From assembly GCF_001625215.2 (NCBI RefSeq), contig NC_030381.2, positions 44,018,689 through 44,082,688 on the forward strand: a DNA stretch of 64,000 nucleotides. Direction: 5' to 3'. Source of the stretch: Daucus carota subsp. sativus (taxonomy: Eukaryota; Streptophyta; Magnoliopsida; Apiales; Apiaceae). A model generated the notes under the pieces. It was given only the letters and a program-made list of their open reading frames with translations, did not search any database and had not been told where the DNA came from. Numbering within the stretch: position 1 is the first letter of the stretch; every line of letters begins with the position of its first letter. Shown here piece by piece: positions 47,189 to 58,627 of this stretch. A program made the translations under genes and the position numbers.

Positions 47189-49960
47189 AGTAGCCAGCTA
47201 CATAGCAAATCAGTGCTTGTTGCATGATTTGTCACTCTGTATGATCTGCTCAGACTGATCTTTTCATCAAGTATGCTGAAATAACAAAATTCGAATAATC
47301 ATTTTCTTACATACCATCCTTTGGAGAGAGTTCATTGGGAGGATATAGAAAATTAAGGGACATATGTAATCAGGTTTTGATGTAATGCAATACATTTGAT
47401 CTAATTATCTGGTGTCAATTTATTATATTCTACGACGAACTCAGGGATGAGAGTGGTATCCGCTAGACTAAGCCTGACACGAAGTGTTCTCATCTCGATG
47501 ACAATAATTGGAGAATCTTAATAGTGGAGACATGACTTTTAGTTTCTATCCAAAATGTTCTTAGTGTATCTCAACAAGACATAAAAGTTGAAATGGAAAC
47601 ACCTGTGAAACAGACAAAACAATCATTACAAAGGGGACAGTGTGAACAGAAATAGCAATAAGAATGAGAAATAAGAAGCTTAGATGAGTAAATTTAAAGT
47701 AGCATATTGCAGATTAAACAAAGAAGAGAACATAAATAAAACTTATAAAGCAGGGAAAAGCACCAAATGATGGATTGGTGAAAAGGAAAAGCAAACAACT
47801 GATTCTTCTTTGCCACGTTGGAAATCTAATACTTCACGTGGCAAAAGGCTGGACCTACATGCTAATATCTCTGGACCCCACTCTATCCTCTAATCCCCTT
47901 CTTCCTATCTGCATAAACATACTCTAACTACTTAATTGAATTTCACTATATAATACCTCCCGCTTTGTTTAGTCTAGAGCAGGGTAAAAATATAATTTTA
48001 TAAATTTTTTTATTTTTTTTGAATAAAAATTTAATATTTAAATATTTATATAAAATAGAAAAATATTAAAAATTTATATATAAATACACCTCAAAATACG
48101 TGACAAAAAGCTATAAAAAATGAGATAAACAGATACCTTTCGACATAATCTATTTTTGTTTTACTGTTTTATCATCTCTCTCTATCTGTTTTTGAGACTC
48201 CAGGACGTTTTCTCACCAAACTAATATACGTCCCTGAGCTCAAATTAACATGGCCACCCTGTAGTAAGGCAGCCAAATAAGCATGCCGCCAAACTAAGAA
48301 AAGAACGAAGGTGCAGTTTATGTTTTTGGAATCTGAGGGGAACCCTAAACGTGAAAAAGAGGACAAACCTGGTATTGCAATTACATATATATTCACCATG
48401 TGAACGTGATAGATCTATAGCCTACGACTCTGCTCGATTCTCAAGAAAACACAGGATCCAAGAATAGAATCATTGTCCATCTCACTAAACTATCATCCTA
48501 TAATCATAAGCTTGACCTGCAAGACTTACTCAGTTTCATGTTAGTTGTGCTACCGGACTATCATACTATAATCGTAACTTGAGCTGCAAGACTTGCTCAA
48601 TTTCATGCTAATTGTAAGTAGAGCAGGAGTGATAACTCCTTCTTTAGAATATCTCTAAGGCTGATAGCTAGCTATAATCATTAATTATACCGATCATGAT
48701 CATGTAAAATTATAAATAAAAAGTACGCTGATTCAACAAATATAAATTTTCAAATATGATTATGTATTTTTTTTTTGTCAATTGATAAATGCTTGGAGTG
48801 CTCCCTATTTTACATATCTCTGAAACGTGCCAACTAGATGACATATAGATGTTATTGATAGTATAGCTAACAATTTAATACTCTTGGAGATGCTCTTACT
48901 AATGTACTTGAATTCTTTTCTTTTTATCAAAAATTCAAAATTAATTTGGTGGAGTTTGCTTGATCTTAAAAAATCGGAATGAGTATCATTTCCGTCTAAT
49001 AATATTTTAAATTGATGTCTTAGCCAAAATTCAAAATATTTGAAATTAAAGAGTGCTTCAGTAATATCTTAGTCATGTGTTAAAATACTAGGACATTCAA
49101 GTATCTTGTTTTTAAAGTATAATTATATTTGTCATAAATCATTTCTATGAGTAAAATATTAATTTCCCTCCTTTCAATACAGATATTCTCTCATCTTTTC
49201 TCTTCCCTTTAATAATAATGCAAACATATTAATATTTTAATAATAAGACACAATTATAAGATATATATGTTGTTGTAGTTCATGTCATAAATTACTAAAA
49301 TATTACATTTTAATATTTAATTATAAAATATTATTGAACTTGCACTTATAGTGGTCACATACATTCGACAGTACATTATCAACTTGTAAATATATATATA
49401 TATTGCCAAGATAAAAATATATATTTTTGGATACACAACAGACACTAAACTATACAAGAAACGACATGATTTTTCAGGACTATTTTGAAATAAACAGCGG
49501 ACCGATATTAACATTCCCACTGTCCATTACAAATTTGATTCACACTGAAAACTCTTATCCATCATGTAACAACGCAGTAAGGAAAAAATGTCGAAAGAAA
49601 AACCGAGAAGAAGCTAGAGAGGAAGAAAGAAAAAGAAAGCATGAAAATTCAGAAAAGTAATAAAATAGCAAAAAGACAAAAGCGCTGCATGTCAGGGCTT
49701 GCTGGGGGCCAATAGGGTTGGCGGCTTTTCCTTTGCTTTTTCACATCTTCTCTTTTTGTTCTTTCTTCAACTCCAATCAATCACCCCTCACCACCCTTAG
49801 CTCCCTCTATATATAACTTGATATCCTCCCTCTCTTTCCCTCCCTCCTAATTTTCTCTTCTGTTATTTACATTTGCTTTGTGCAGTAGTAATTAGTCCCT
49901 CCTGCAGCCTTTATTTTCCAAGTAAATTAAGAAGCATCTATATATAACTCAATCATATAT
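47189..49960. other. Spacer GSTU to NAC, with NAC promoter
   Basis: Long AT-rich stretch. A G-box (CACGTG) lies near 47837. About 48640-48896 looks like a small inverted-repeat element (GCTATCAG/AGCTAT and GGAGATGCTC at the right end). A TATATATAA box at 49808-49816 and a pyrimidine-rich leader mark the NAC promoter. No gene seen. Confidence 0.5.
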
Positions 49961-52900
49961 ATGGCACCTGTTTCGTTGCCTCCTGGTTTTCGGTTTCATC
50001 CGACAGACGAAGAGCTGGTGGCGTACTACCTCAAAAGAAAGATCAACGGGGGCAAAATCGAGCTCGAGGTCATCCGAGAAGTCGATCTCTACAAGTGCGA
50101 GCCGTGGGATTTGCCAGGTACTTTTACTTCATCTTCATATGCCTCCATAAAAACTTGTCTTCATCAACTAAATTTTATCAGTTTGTCGAGATTATTAGTT
50201 AATCAAGATTAAAAACTCTACAATTTAAATATTAATTTCTCGTGAATTATTAATTAATCGAAGAAATTTTAGCTAGAGAAGATGATGAAGAAAGGTATAT
50301 ATATAACGTGTCCTGCTTTTTGGTCGTAAATGAGAAGAGAAAAAAACCGCTGATGCATGGATTGATGAAGAGTGAACCTATCATATATTAGGAAAAATTA
50401 TTTTATACAAGACTCTTTATTGAAAAGAAATCTGGATGAAAAGTACAAGACAAAACTCAAGGCGAATACTCTTTTTCATCACATATAAGCTTATTTCCCA
50501 CCCGAAAGTAAAAGACACAAGTGTAATATTCAAAGCCAAACCACAATTAAAGACTTTTTTTTGATCGACCACAATTAAAGACTTGATTATGGTCCCTACA
50601 TTGATCTTTTGTGATCCTGTTGAACAACAAAAGATGTGTGTACTTATTGATAGCCAATGATTCAGCCTTACAGGCCAGAAATGCAAAAGTAAAATAACAT
50701 GATCATCATGTTTGTGGATATGCAGGGAAGTCATTGTTACCCAGCAAGGATCTAGAGTGGTATTTCTTTAGTCCTCGAGATCGGAAGTACCCGAATGGCT
50801 CCAGGACTAATCGGGCTACAAGGGCTGGATATTGGAAGGCTACGGGGAAAGACCGAAAAGTGAACTCTCAGAACCGTGCCGTGGGAATGAAGAAAACCCT
50901 GGTATATTATAGAGGGAGAGCTCCTCATGGCCTCCGTTCTGATTGGGTTATGCATGAGTACAGGCTTGACGAAAGAGAATGCGAAACTGCCTCTGGCTTA
51001 CAGGTGCTGCAATTTATTTTATTTATGTATTTAAGATATCACGTTCAGTAGAGAACAGTTTTTAGCGTGAGAACACTGAAAACACTATTGAACAATACAA
51101 CATTCAAAAAATTGAAAATTTAAAACAGTAAATTTATAAATGTGTCCTAAATTTTATTCTTGTGTGGAGGATTCGGCCGGATACAGGATAGCTAATGTGG
51201 GTTAAGTTTATGATGTAGATGCAGGATGCTTACGCGTTATGTCGGATTTTCAAGAAGAGTTTGGTTGCACCAAAGGTTGAGGATCGGAATTACTGTGTCA
51301 CAGCAAATCATAATTCGTCCAGAAATATCCAGATTTATTCTGAGGGAAGAGGTGAAGAAAATATGGACATCTCAGACTATGCAATGCCGCCTTTATCACC
51401 CTACACATCTACCAACAATTTTGTCAGGCACGGTCCTCCCCATTGTTCAAGTAGCCGAAGTACTGCAGACGCAAGGTGGATGCAGGGTTTGTCAGATGAT
51501 TCAAATCCTTTCACAAATCCAGCTTTCTCGGATTGCAATCCCGGTTCATATCAGCCATCTAATGTAAGCTCTTGCGGGTTTTATATGCATTTGAGGCACA
51601 TAAATTTTACAGAATAAGCATTGGTTTATTTGAGGAGTATATTTGATTGTTGTCAGGGTGTACAGTTGGAATGCGCGAGGATGCAACAGGGGCTCTCATT
51701 GCCTCCGCTGCAAGTCCATGATTTTCCTCAGGCTGGATTCGTCAGTCTAAACAACACTCAACCATCAAGCGCTATGTATGGGAACACAGTCACCAATCAT
51801 CAACAAGATATTCTGAATGAAATTATTTCTGTAGCACAAGTTTCCGAGGAAATGATGAATCAGAATTCATGGATTAAAGAAAATGGTTCTGCTCAAGATG
51901 ATTTCAGCTTCTTGAATCACAACAATCAAGATCAAGGCATGAATATGGCTAGGTCCATAGAGGCCAGCGGATCGAATGAGCAATTCAATAATCAGAGAAT
52001 GGCTGAGAACCTGCGCTGGGTTGGAATGTCAGGCAATGATTATGAAAAGGTTATTAATAGTATTTTTATCGCCTTAACAATTCTTAAAAAAAAAGGACTT
52101 AAAGAGAATGAGTTGTAAATTATACTGATTCTAGTCTACAATTTATGTTTCTTACTTTTCAGACTTTCCTCGAAGAGTACAAGACTGTTCCCATACAGAA
52201 CATACCAGATTTTCAAAGAGCGGAGCATGAAGTTAAAGGTATTGTATATTAAAGCTTTACATAGTTAAACACATTGATGCACAGACACATAACTTCACGA
52301 ACAAGTTTTCTATCACACTTACAGATGGCTCTGTAATCTGGTTGTCTTAAAATTAACAAGCAATTAATTGACTGATTCAGGTGAAACCAGTCATCTGTAC
52401 AACTTTGATGATCCAGAAGGAAATGAAGATTTCTCGCTTGGCCTACTTGTTGACGACAATCCAGACGATTGCAACTTCTTATTAGATGAAGCAGACTTGG
52501 GTGATTTCTCGAGTTCTCAAGTGATTGAAGTTTATGAGAAGATTGAAGTAAACCAAGGTCTGCTTGTTTCTACGCGTCAAGTTCCAGAAACATTCTTCCA
52601 CCAATTGCACCCTTCAGAGACCGTTAAGGTCTATTTAAATCCTGTCAAACTTAATCACTTTCCCATAGCAAAAGTACTCGCTTCAACAACAAAGCCCAAG
52701 GACATACATCTGAGTGACAAGTTCAAAGCTACGAAGCCATGCAGAAAAAGAGACAATCCTGTTATCAGCCTAATTGCAGTAATCTTCACATACTTCTTAC
52801 ATTTTGGACAGCATTGTGATAGAAGTGTCAAGGGATGGAATGGAATCGAGACGCGGGATTATGATGAGGAACAGAAGGTTGGTTTTGTGGGGAGAATGGT

Positions 52901-52994
52901 GGGAAGCAGCAGTGTTGTTGTGAACAAGTTATGGCATTGTCTCTCCTTTGCTTTGGCCATTTCTACCATCTGGATGCAGGATCAAGTTAAATAA
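49961..52994 (+). CDS. NAC086: NAC transcription factor, NAC045/NAC086 clade, with C-terminal hydrophobic segments
   Basis: Six exons: 49961-50117, 50726-51003, 51225-51563, 51657-52049, 52163-52238 and 52381-52994, giving 618 residues. The N-terminal NAC domain (about 1-155) has [52 protein letters not shown] and ALCRIFKK. Sequence and intron positions fit the clade with Arabidopsis NAC028, NAC045 and NAC086. NAC045/086 drive nuclear breakdown in phloem sieve elements under APL; the same job here is inferred. The variable C-terminal half is acidic ([14 protein letters not shown]) and likely activating. Two hydrophobic stretches near residues 541-558 ([14 protein letters not shown]) and 598-615 ([16 protein letters not shown]) could anchor the protein in a membrane, as in NTL-type NACs. 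Lies next to ATG5 and RVE1 as in Arabidopsis. Confidence 0.92.
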
Positions 52995-55789
52995 CTGTTC
53001 CAGCTTATTCACATCTGGGGATCTAATTAATTATGTTTACATTTTATATATACTAACCATATACAGTTGCTAGGAAAGACAAATAGTCTTTATTAATTCA
53101 AGTCTTGTTAATCAGATTCCAGCGACATTTTCCTGTCAAATTTTATGAAAGGGGATGTCGTTTAACTTTTATTTGTTTGTAATTCATGTAGTTTTTAATT
53201 CCAGATGTATTCGATGATTACTGGCGGACCAATCTATAGCCTTATCCCAGTGCGGCCAGTGAAGAGTCGAGGCTCTATGCCCTGCAAAATATAAGAGTCC
53301 CTGGGGACTAATTTTAACCGCTTATATATAGTATCGTTTTAACCGGATAAATAATTGAGTCGTGGAGTCTAGGAAAACACGATGGTTCGGCACGAAACTA
53401 TCACTCCATTTGGTATGTCAGCCATAAATCTTTTGGATAAAACGAAACATATCCCTTGCGGTCTAGCGATATTACAAATTTATATCTCAAATCTCAATAT
53501 ACAGATATAAGTTACTGCTCTTTTATTTAACTCAAATATGAGATTTAGAAATTTTACACAAATAAATCATATTTATTATATAGATTATTTGATCCAAATA
53601 ATATTAATATTATGTGTTAGCAGAGTAGTACAGTGATAACAAGATTCGAGGGAAGCATGTTGGAAGTAATGGTGATACGATGAAGGTCTAGAACTTTAGA
53701 GTTTATGATTTATGTTTTGGTCGAGATCTTTCGGGGCTTAAAGGTTATCTCACAATACATTTCACTAAAGTTAAATTAACATGACAAATATTTTCTTGTT
53801 TTCAATGTGATTTACAATTATCAAAAAGATAGAATTTACTGATATATATAACTCGACTTAACCGAAGACGGCATACAAAGACGTCATCTTGATCTCAGAT
53901 CTTCATGTCAAAGAGAAGTCCAAGTGATTTTTTTAGGAGGAGAAGGTTCTGTATTTAAGAATAAAAAAAGTGGTTATATATATATGTATAATCCTTCAGG
54001 TGACGAATCAGAGAGTAGTTCTTTTCGGGACTTGAGGGGAAATATGTTTGCATTACGATGTTGGCATGATTTACACAGTGATTTCATTAGTTGTGATTAA
54101 TAATCATTAATATGTTTTAATATTAACTTGTGTAATAGGCAAATATCATGAATTAATTTTACTCGAATAGGAGTATGATTGAGAGAAATACTACTAAAGG
54201 CGTTTATTCTTCTATAAATTATTTAATATGCAGAGATAAAACAATAATTTTGTATGGAAAAAATCAGTAGAAGTAAGTCTACAAAATTATTATTTTATCC
54301 ATGTAGCCGTTAATTTAAACAGTCAACTTGAAGGAATATGGTCAAAGAGGTGCATGTCGAAGCGTTTTTTCGGGTGCGTATTGACAAAAAAATTTGTTCG
54401 ATACCTAATTAAAAAGGCGCTTAAATTTATGGGATGCAACGTTTTTTAAGCATTAAAGTGCGTATTGACAAGAAATTTTGTTCGAGACCAAATCAAAAAA
54501 ACTCTTAAATTTATGAAATGTAAAGGGTAAATTACTCGTAAAATTAAAGTTTAAATTGTTGGATAACTTGATTTATCATCTATAAACCAAACGAGCGCCC
54601 GATAAATACTTTACCAACGTCAACGTTCTCTCTACCTATCAAGCCATCCAGGTATGACCAAAAGCGATAGACATGAGGTTATAGAGGTGTGATGTATCTC
54701 TGTGGTACCATTATTATCTACGATGGCGGTGGATGAAAATATAAATGACGTGGACAAAAAGTGCAAATCATACAAAGACACATACAACATTTCTCATACA
54801 AAGATAAACATCAAAACTATGACTGATGAAGTTTTTAAACCTAATAAATTTAAACAAATAAAAATGGAATTTGCCAACCGAACCAATAAAAGAGCGAGTA
54901 CGTATACGATGAAATGAGCTCATTTACACACGCGAGTACATATATTTCTCCATCCTCATTTCATGCATGACACAAAAGCGTCAAGCTCCTCTCTTAAACA
55001 TCAACCACATATCTATCATTTTTATAATGCATATTCGAGAAAAAATAAATATTTGAAAGGATAAGATTTGTAAAATAAATACTATTACAGAACAGCTTGT
55101 ATCCACTTGTATTAAATATTAATATATCCAACTTAAAAAGGTCACAGATAAAAATATTAAAATATGATGTGGCAACCGTCTGTACAATTATCTCATGCTG
55201 TCATAAAGTAGTGTACTTTAGTTCCTGATTAGGTAGTAATCCTAGACTAAAGTGAACAAATAATTCAGAATAATCCCCTCTCTCCCCTCTCTCTCTCAAT
55301 CTCTCTGGCTACTTTATTTCCATTCCCACACCTTTTTGTTTCTTGCAAAATCTGGTAAACAGCAAAAGCAAAAAAAATCTGTTTTTGATTCTGTTACAAA
55401 CCCATTTGTTCAATTTTAGTTTCTTTCGAACCCAGATAGTCTTATTCCTTTTTTGCTCTACTTATACCTATGAATCATATGTTATTTTATTCCCTTTCTC
55501 TTGTATTCTGCGAGAATTTGTTCTTGGTGTAGTGGAAAGTTTTGATATTTTGTGATTAAGATTGTTGTCTAGATTTTTGTTGTTGTGCTTTCTAGTGAAA
55601 AAGTGGATGATTCTCTGCCTTTTTGAGGTTGACGAATTAAAGTGTAAGTTGTAAAGATTTATACATCTGTGTATAAATACACATGATTTGTGATGATATT
55701 CTTTGATTGATTTTTGCAAAATTGTGTGTGGGAAAGGTGTAAACAAAGGGTGTTTCTAATTTTCAAGCTTGTGGGAATTTTTTGAATCC
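52995..55789. other. Spacer NAC to RVE1
   Basis: AT-rich, with a direct repeat of about 65 bp at 54374 and 54458, and a CT-rich stretch at about 55277-55310 that probably lies at the RVE1 transcription start. The 5' UTR of RVE1 would then be about 480 nt. No other gene is recognised. Confidence 0.5.
54374..54525. repeat. Diverged direct repeat, period about 84 bp
   Basis: Copies start at about 54374 and 54458. Both contain GTGCGTATTGACAA, TTTGTTCGA, ACC-AAT-AAAAA and CTTAAATTTATG. Non-coding; origin unknown. Confidence 0.75.
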
Positions 55790-58627
55790 ATGGAGTCTGC
55801 AAGAGAAGATATGCAGGTATGGCATGAATTTTTTATTTCCTTTTGTATTAACTATTTAAAGGTTTATAATTTTGGTATGTTTGAGAAGATGGCTTTTAGG
55901 TGAACTCACTGATAATTTATAGTTGGATAATAAAGTTGTTAATCCTAACTGTTAAGAATAAGATTGTGCTAATTTCAATTTGTTTATGGTGTGAAGATTA
56001 GTTGATCCATAGACTAGCCATACACTGTGTAAAGTGATGGAAATAGAAAACGATGAAAAGCTCTTATACTAAACAAAAGAGACTTCTATAATAATATAAA
56101 GCTTTATAGACTGAGTTTTAATGATGATGGTGTGGTGATAGAGTATGAAAGTTAGCTGAATATATGTCGTGTACTTGTAGAATATGCCCTCATGGTTGCA
56201 AATTATATCAATCAACAAAGATAAAAGACATAGCCTGGATTAGGATTGCTCCAACGGTTTAGTGAGGTGGTTATGGGTGGCTGAGTAAATTTCAGAGCCT
56301 GTTGCTTGTCTTGAAGTTTACATGCCACAGTGTGATGCTACAAAGTCTGTTTTGTTGTTTGAGAGATGCTATTGTTTTCAATAGGATTTCCGTGTTGCTT
56401 AGCAAAAGACAGTTATTATCTTGTGGCTAAAGTGTTTGAATGGTGAAACTTTACCTACTCTTTTTCCGTTACAACTTATAGTTCTATTTATACTGGGAAA
56501 GATGCTAACTATATACACTAAACTAATAACTTGTAAATAGGTCACCTCAATCTGGAACACGTGACATTGTTAAGACTTGAGAAAGTTATTTATATTTGGT
56601 TTTAATATAGGATCCAAGAGGGGATGCAAGCTCGAAATTTACTGTGGATGATTATGCTCCTAAGGTTAATGTGCAGTCCATTATATCTTCCTTTATGACG
56701 ATTATTTTCCTACTTGAATTGTTTCTTATCGTTCCGTTTTCTCTTTGCAATTGAGTAGGCAAGGAAACCATACACTATCACGAAGCAGAGGCAAAGCTGG
56801 ACAGAAGAAGAGCACCAGAAGTTTTTAGAAGCATTAAAGCTGTATGGTCGGGCATGGAAACATATTGAAGGTTATATTAATAAGTCTGTGTGGCACTTTC
56901 TTGAGCCGATCACTTAGTTTTGATAATACTTACTGAAGATTTCCACTTATTACAGAGCATATCGCTACAAAAACTGCAGTTCAAATTAGAAGTCATGCTC
57001 AGAAGTTCTTCACTAAGGTGACTATTTTTACAAATACCTAATTAGCATTATATCTGTATTGTGCCATTAGAATTATATCTGTATTATGCCATATAATTAA
57101 AGTTGAACAGTATAATTTTGTTTGTCTTTAATGTCTCGGAATATATTTGTTAAGTTCTACAATTCATGAACGAGAGGTCATGGTTTCAACTCTCATATAC
57201 GTGTCCCTAGGGGGCATAATTGAGTCATCTCCTTTCCCTTTTTCCATCTTAATAAGTCAGTGTTATATTTGTATATCATATTATTAAACTAAAAGGAGTG
57301 AAATTCAGTTTCTCATATATGTTTAGTTTAAGGTGTTTATTTATGTAGTTGTTGCTTTTGTCCTAATCACTATATGTTTATGTAGTTGTGCTTTTGTCCT
57401 AATCACTATATGTTTGCTCTGTACTTAGTTGGCCCGTGAGTCGAGTGGCAATGAAGAGAACTTCGGGAAACCCATTGAAGTACCTCCTCCTCGTCCAAAA
57501 AGAAAACACATGCATCCATATCCTCGTAACATAGTTAAAGTAAACAGCGGAACTAGTGTAATGATCGAAGACAATATATCTTCTCCAAACTTTCCGATTC
57601 CGGGACAAGAAAACCAGTCACCAGGTTCAGTTTTGTCTGCTCTAGGCTCAGAAATAACAGGTGCTACAGATTCTAATCTGCCGCATGATGGCTTATCGCC
57701 AGCTTCTTCCACCGCTGATGATCAACTAAGTAAATTTTATCCACCTGAAACTCTTCCCTCGGAAGAGCCCAAGTCTAAGAACAGCTTATCTTCACCTGTT
57801 AGTTCGATTGATGAAGAGCAAATCCCCAAGGTAATATTTGTAAATTTACAGGTTCATATACTTTTGTGGATATACAAATAAAGATCAACTTCTTATAACC
57901 TTTTACTGATATGAAGGTCAAATCGAAAAAATCGGAGGAAGATGGTGATTTTTTGAAAGATGATTCCACTGAGGTGGCATTTACCCATAGCTTGAAGCTC
58001 TTCGGCAAGACTTTAACAGTTACGGGATCAGCTTCTTCATATTCAGATAATTACCAACCACGGCGTTGTGAAGAGACTAATAGAAGAAGTGCGCAATTAA
58101 CTTCGTGGAACCTGATGATGGGGCCGATCACGGTTACTGATGCAGAACATCCCCAGACAGGATTATGTGGAGAGCAAGCAGCACATTATTACATGCAAAT
58201 CCAAAATGAGAACTTAAACACAGTAGCAGTTGGTTCTTCCTCAACTTCTCTTCTATACCGGAATTTCTATGGAGGTGCATCATATCCTTTCTTACCACCA
58301 CATAATGCAGTTCCAGAAAAGAATCATATTCATTCCGTTAAAACTGAAGAATTCCAAGATACAGAAGTTCAGAAGAATGAGCCGATGGCTAGATCAAACA
58401 CCGGTTCAGGTGATGCTCCAGCACATTTGGAGTCGCAGGCTGGTTGCACCAGAGATAGTGATAGAAGATGGAATGTGGAGACGCAAAGTGGTAAAAATGA
58501 GAGTGCAAGTAGGCTGGAATTTGTACTTAAGCCAAGTGATGAAGTAGCTGCACCAGATCAGAGTAAAGTCAAGGCTAAGTGTTTAAAGGGGTTTGCACCA
58601 TATAAGAGATGCCTACCTCAAAGCTAA
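55790..58627 (+). CDS. RVE1: REVEILLE1-like MYB-related transcription factor
   Basis: Six exons: 55790-55816, 56611-56664, 56759-56870, 56956-57017, 57429-57830 and 57917-58627, giving 455 residues. The single MYB repeat (about residues 28-85) reads [20 protein letters not shown]...[33 protein letters not shown], with the SHAQK(Y/F)F signature of CCA1/LHY/RVE proteins. A Pro-rich segment [15 protein letters not shown] follows, also typical. The C-terminal [10 protein letters not shown] motif points to the RVE1/RVE2/RVE7 branch rather than CCA1/LHY. Family role: a clock output factor that binds evening elements, raises daytime auxin and controls seed dormancy. The first exon is only 9 codons. 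Intron 4 holds a 37 bp tandem duplication. Confidence 0.94.
57340..57412. repeat. Near-exact tandem duplication of 36-37 bp in RVE1 intron 4
   Basis: TTTATGTAGTTGTTGC plus TTTTGTCCTAATCACTATATG at 57340-57376 is repeated at 57377-57412 with one T lost. It ends 16 bp before the exon 5 acceptor, so the polypyrimidine and branch-site region has been doubled. Confidence 0.9.

Noticed and set aside
57160-57250. tRNA-derived SINE fragment in RVE1 intron 4
   Set aside because: GAGAGGTCATGGTTTCAACTCTC resembles a B box, but there is no A box, tail or target duplication.
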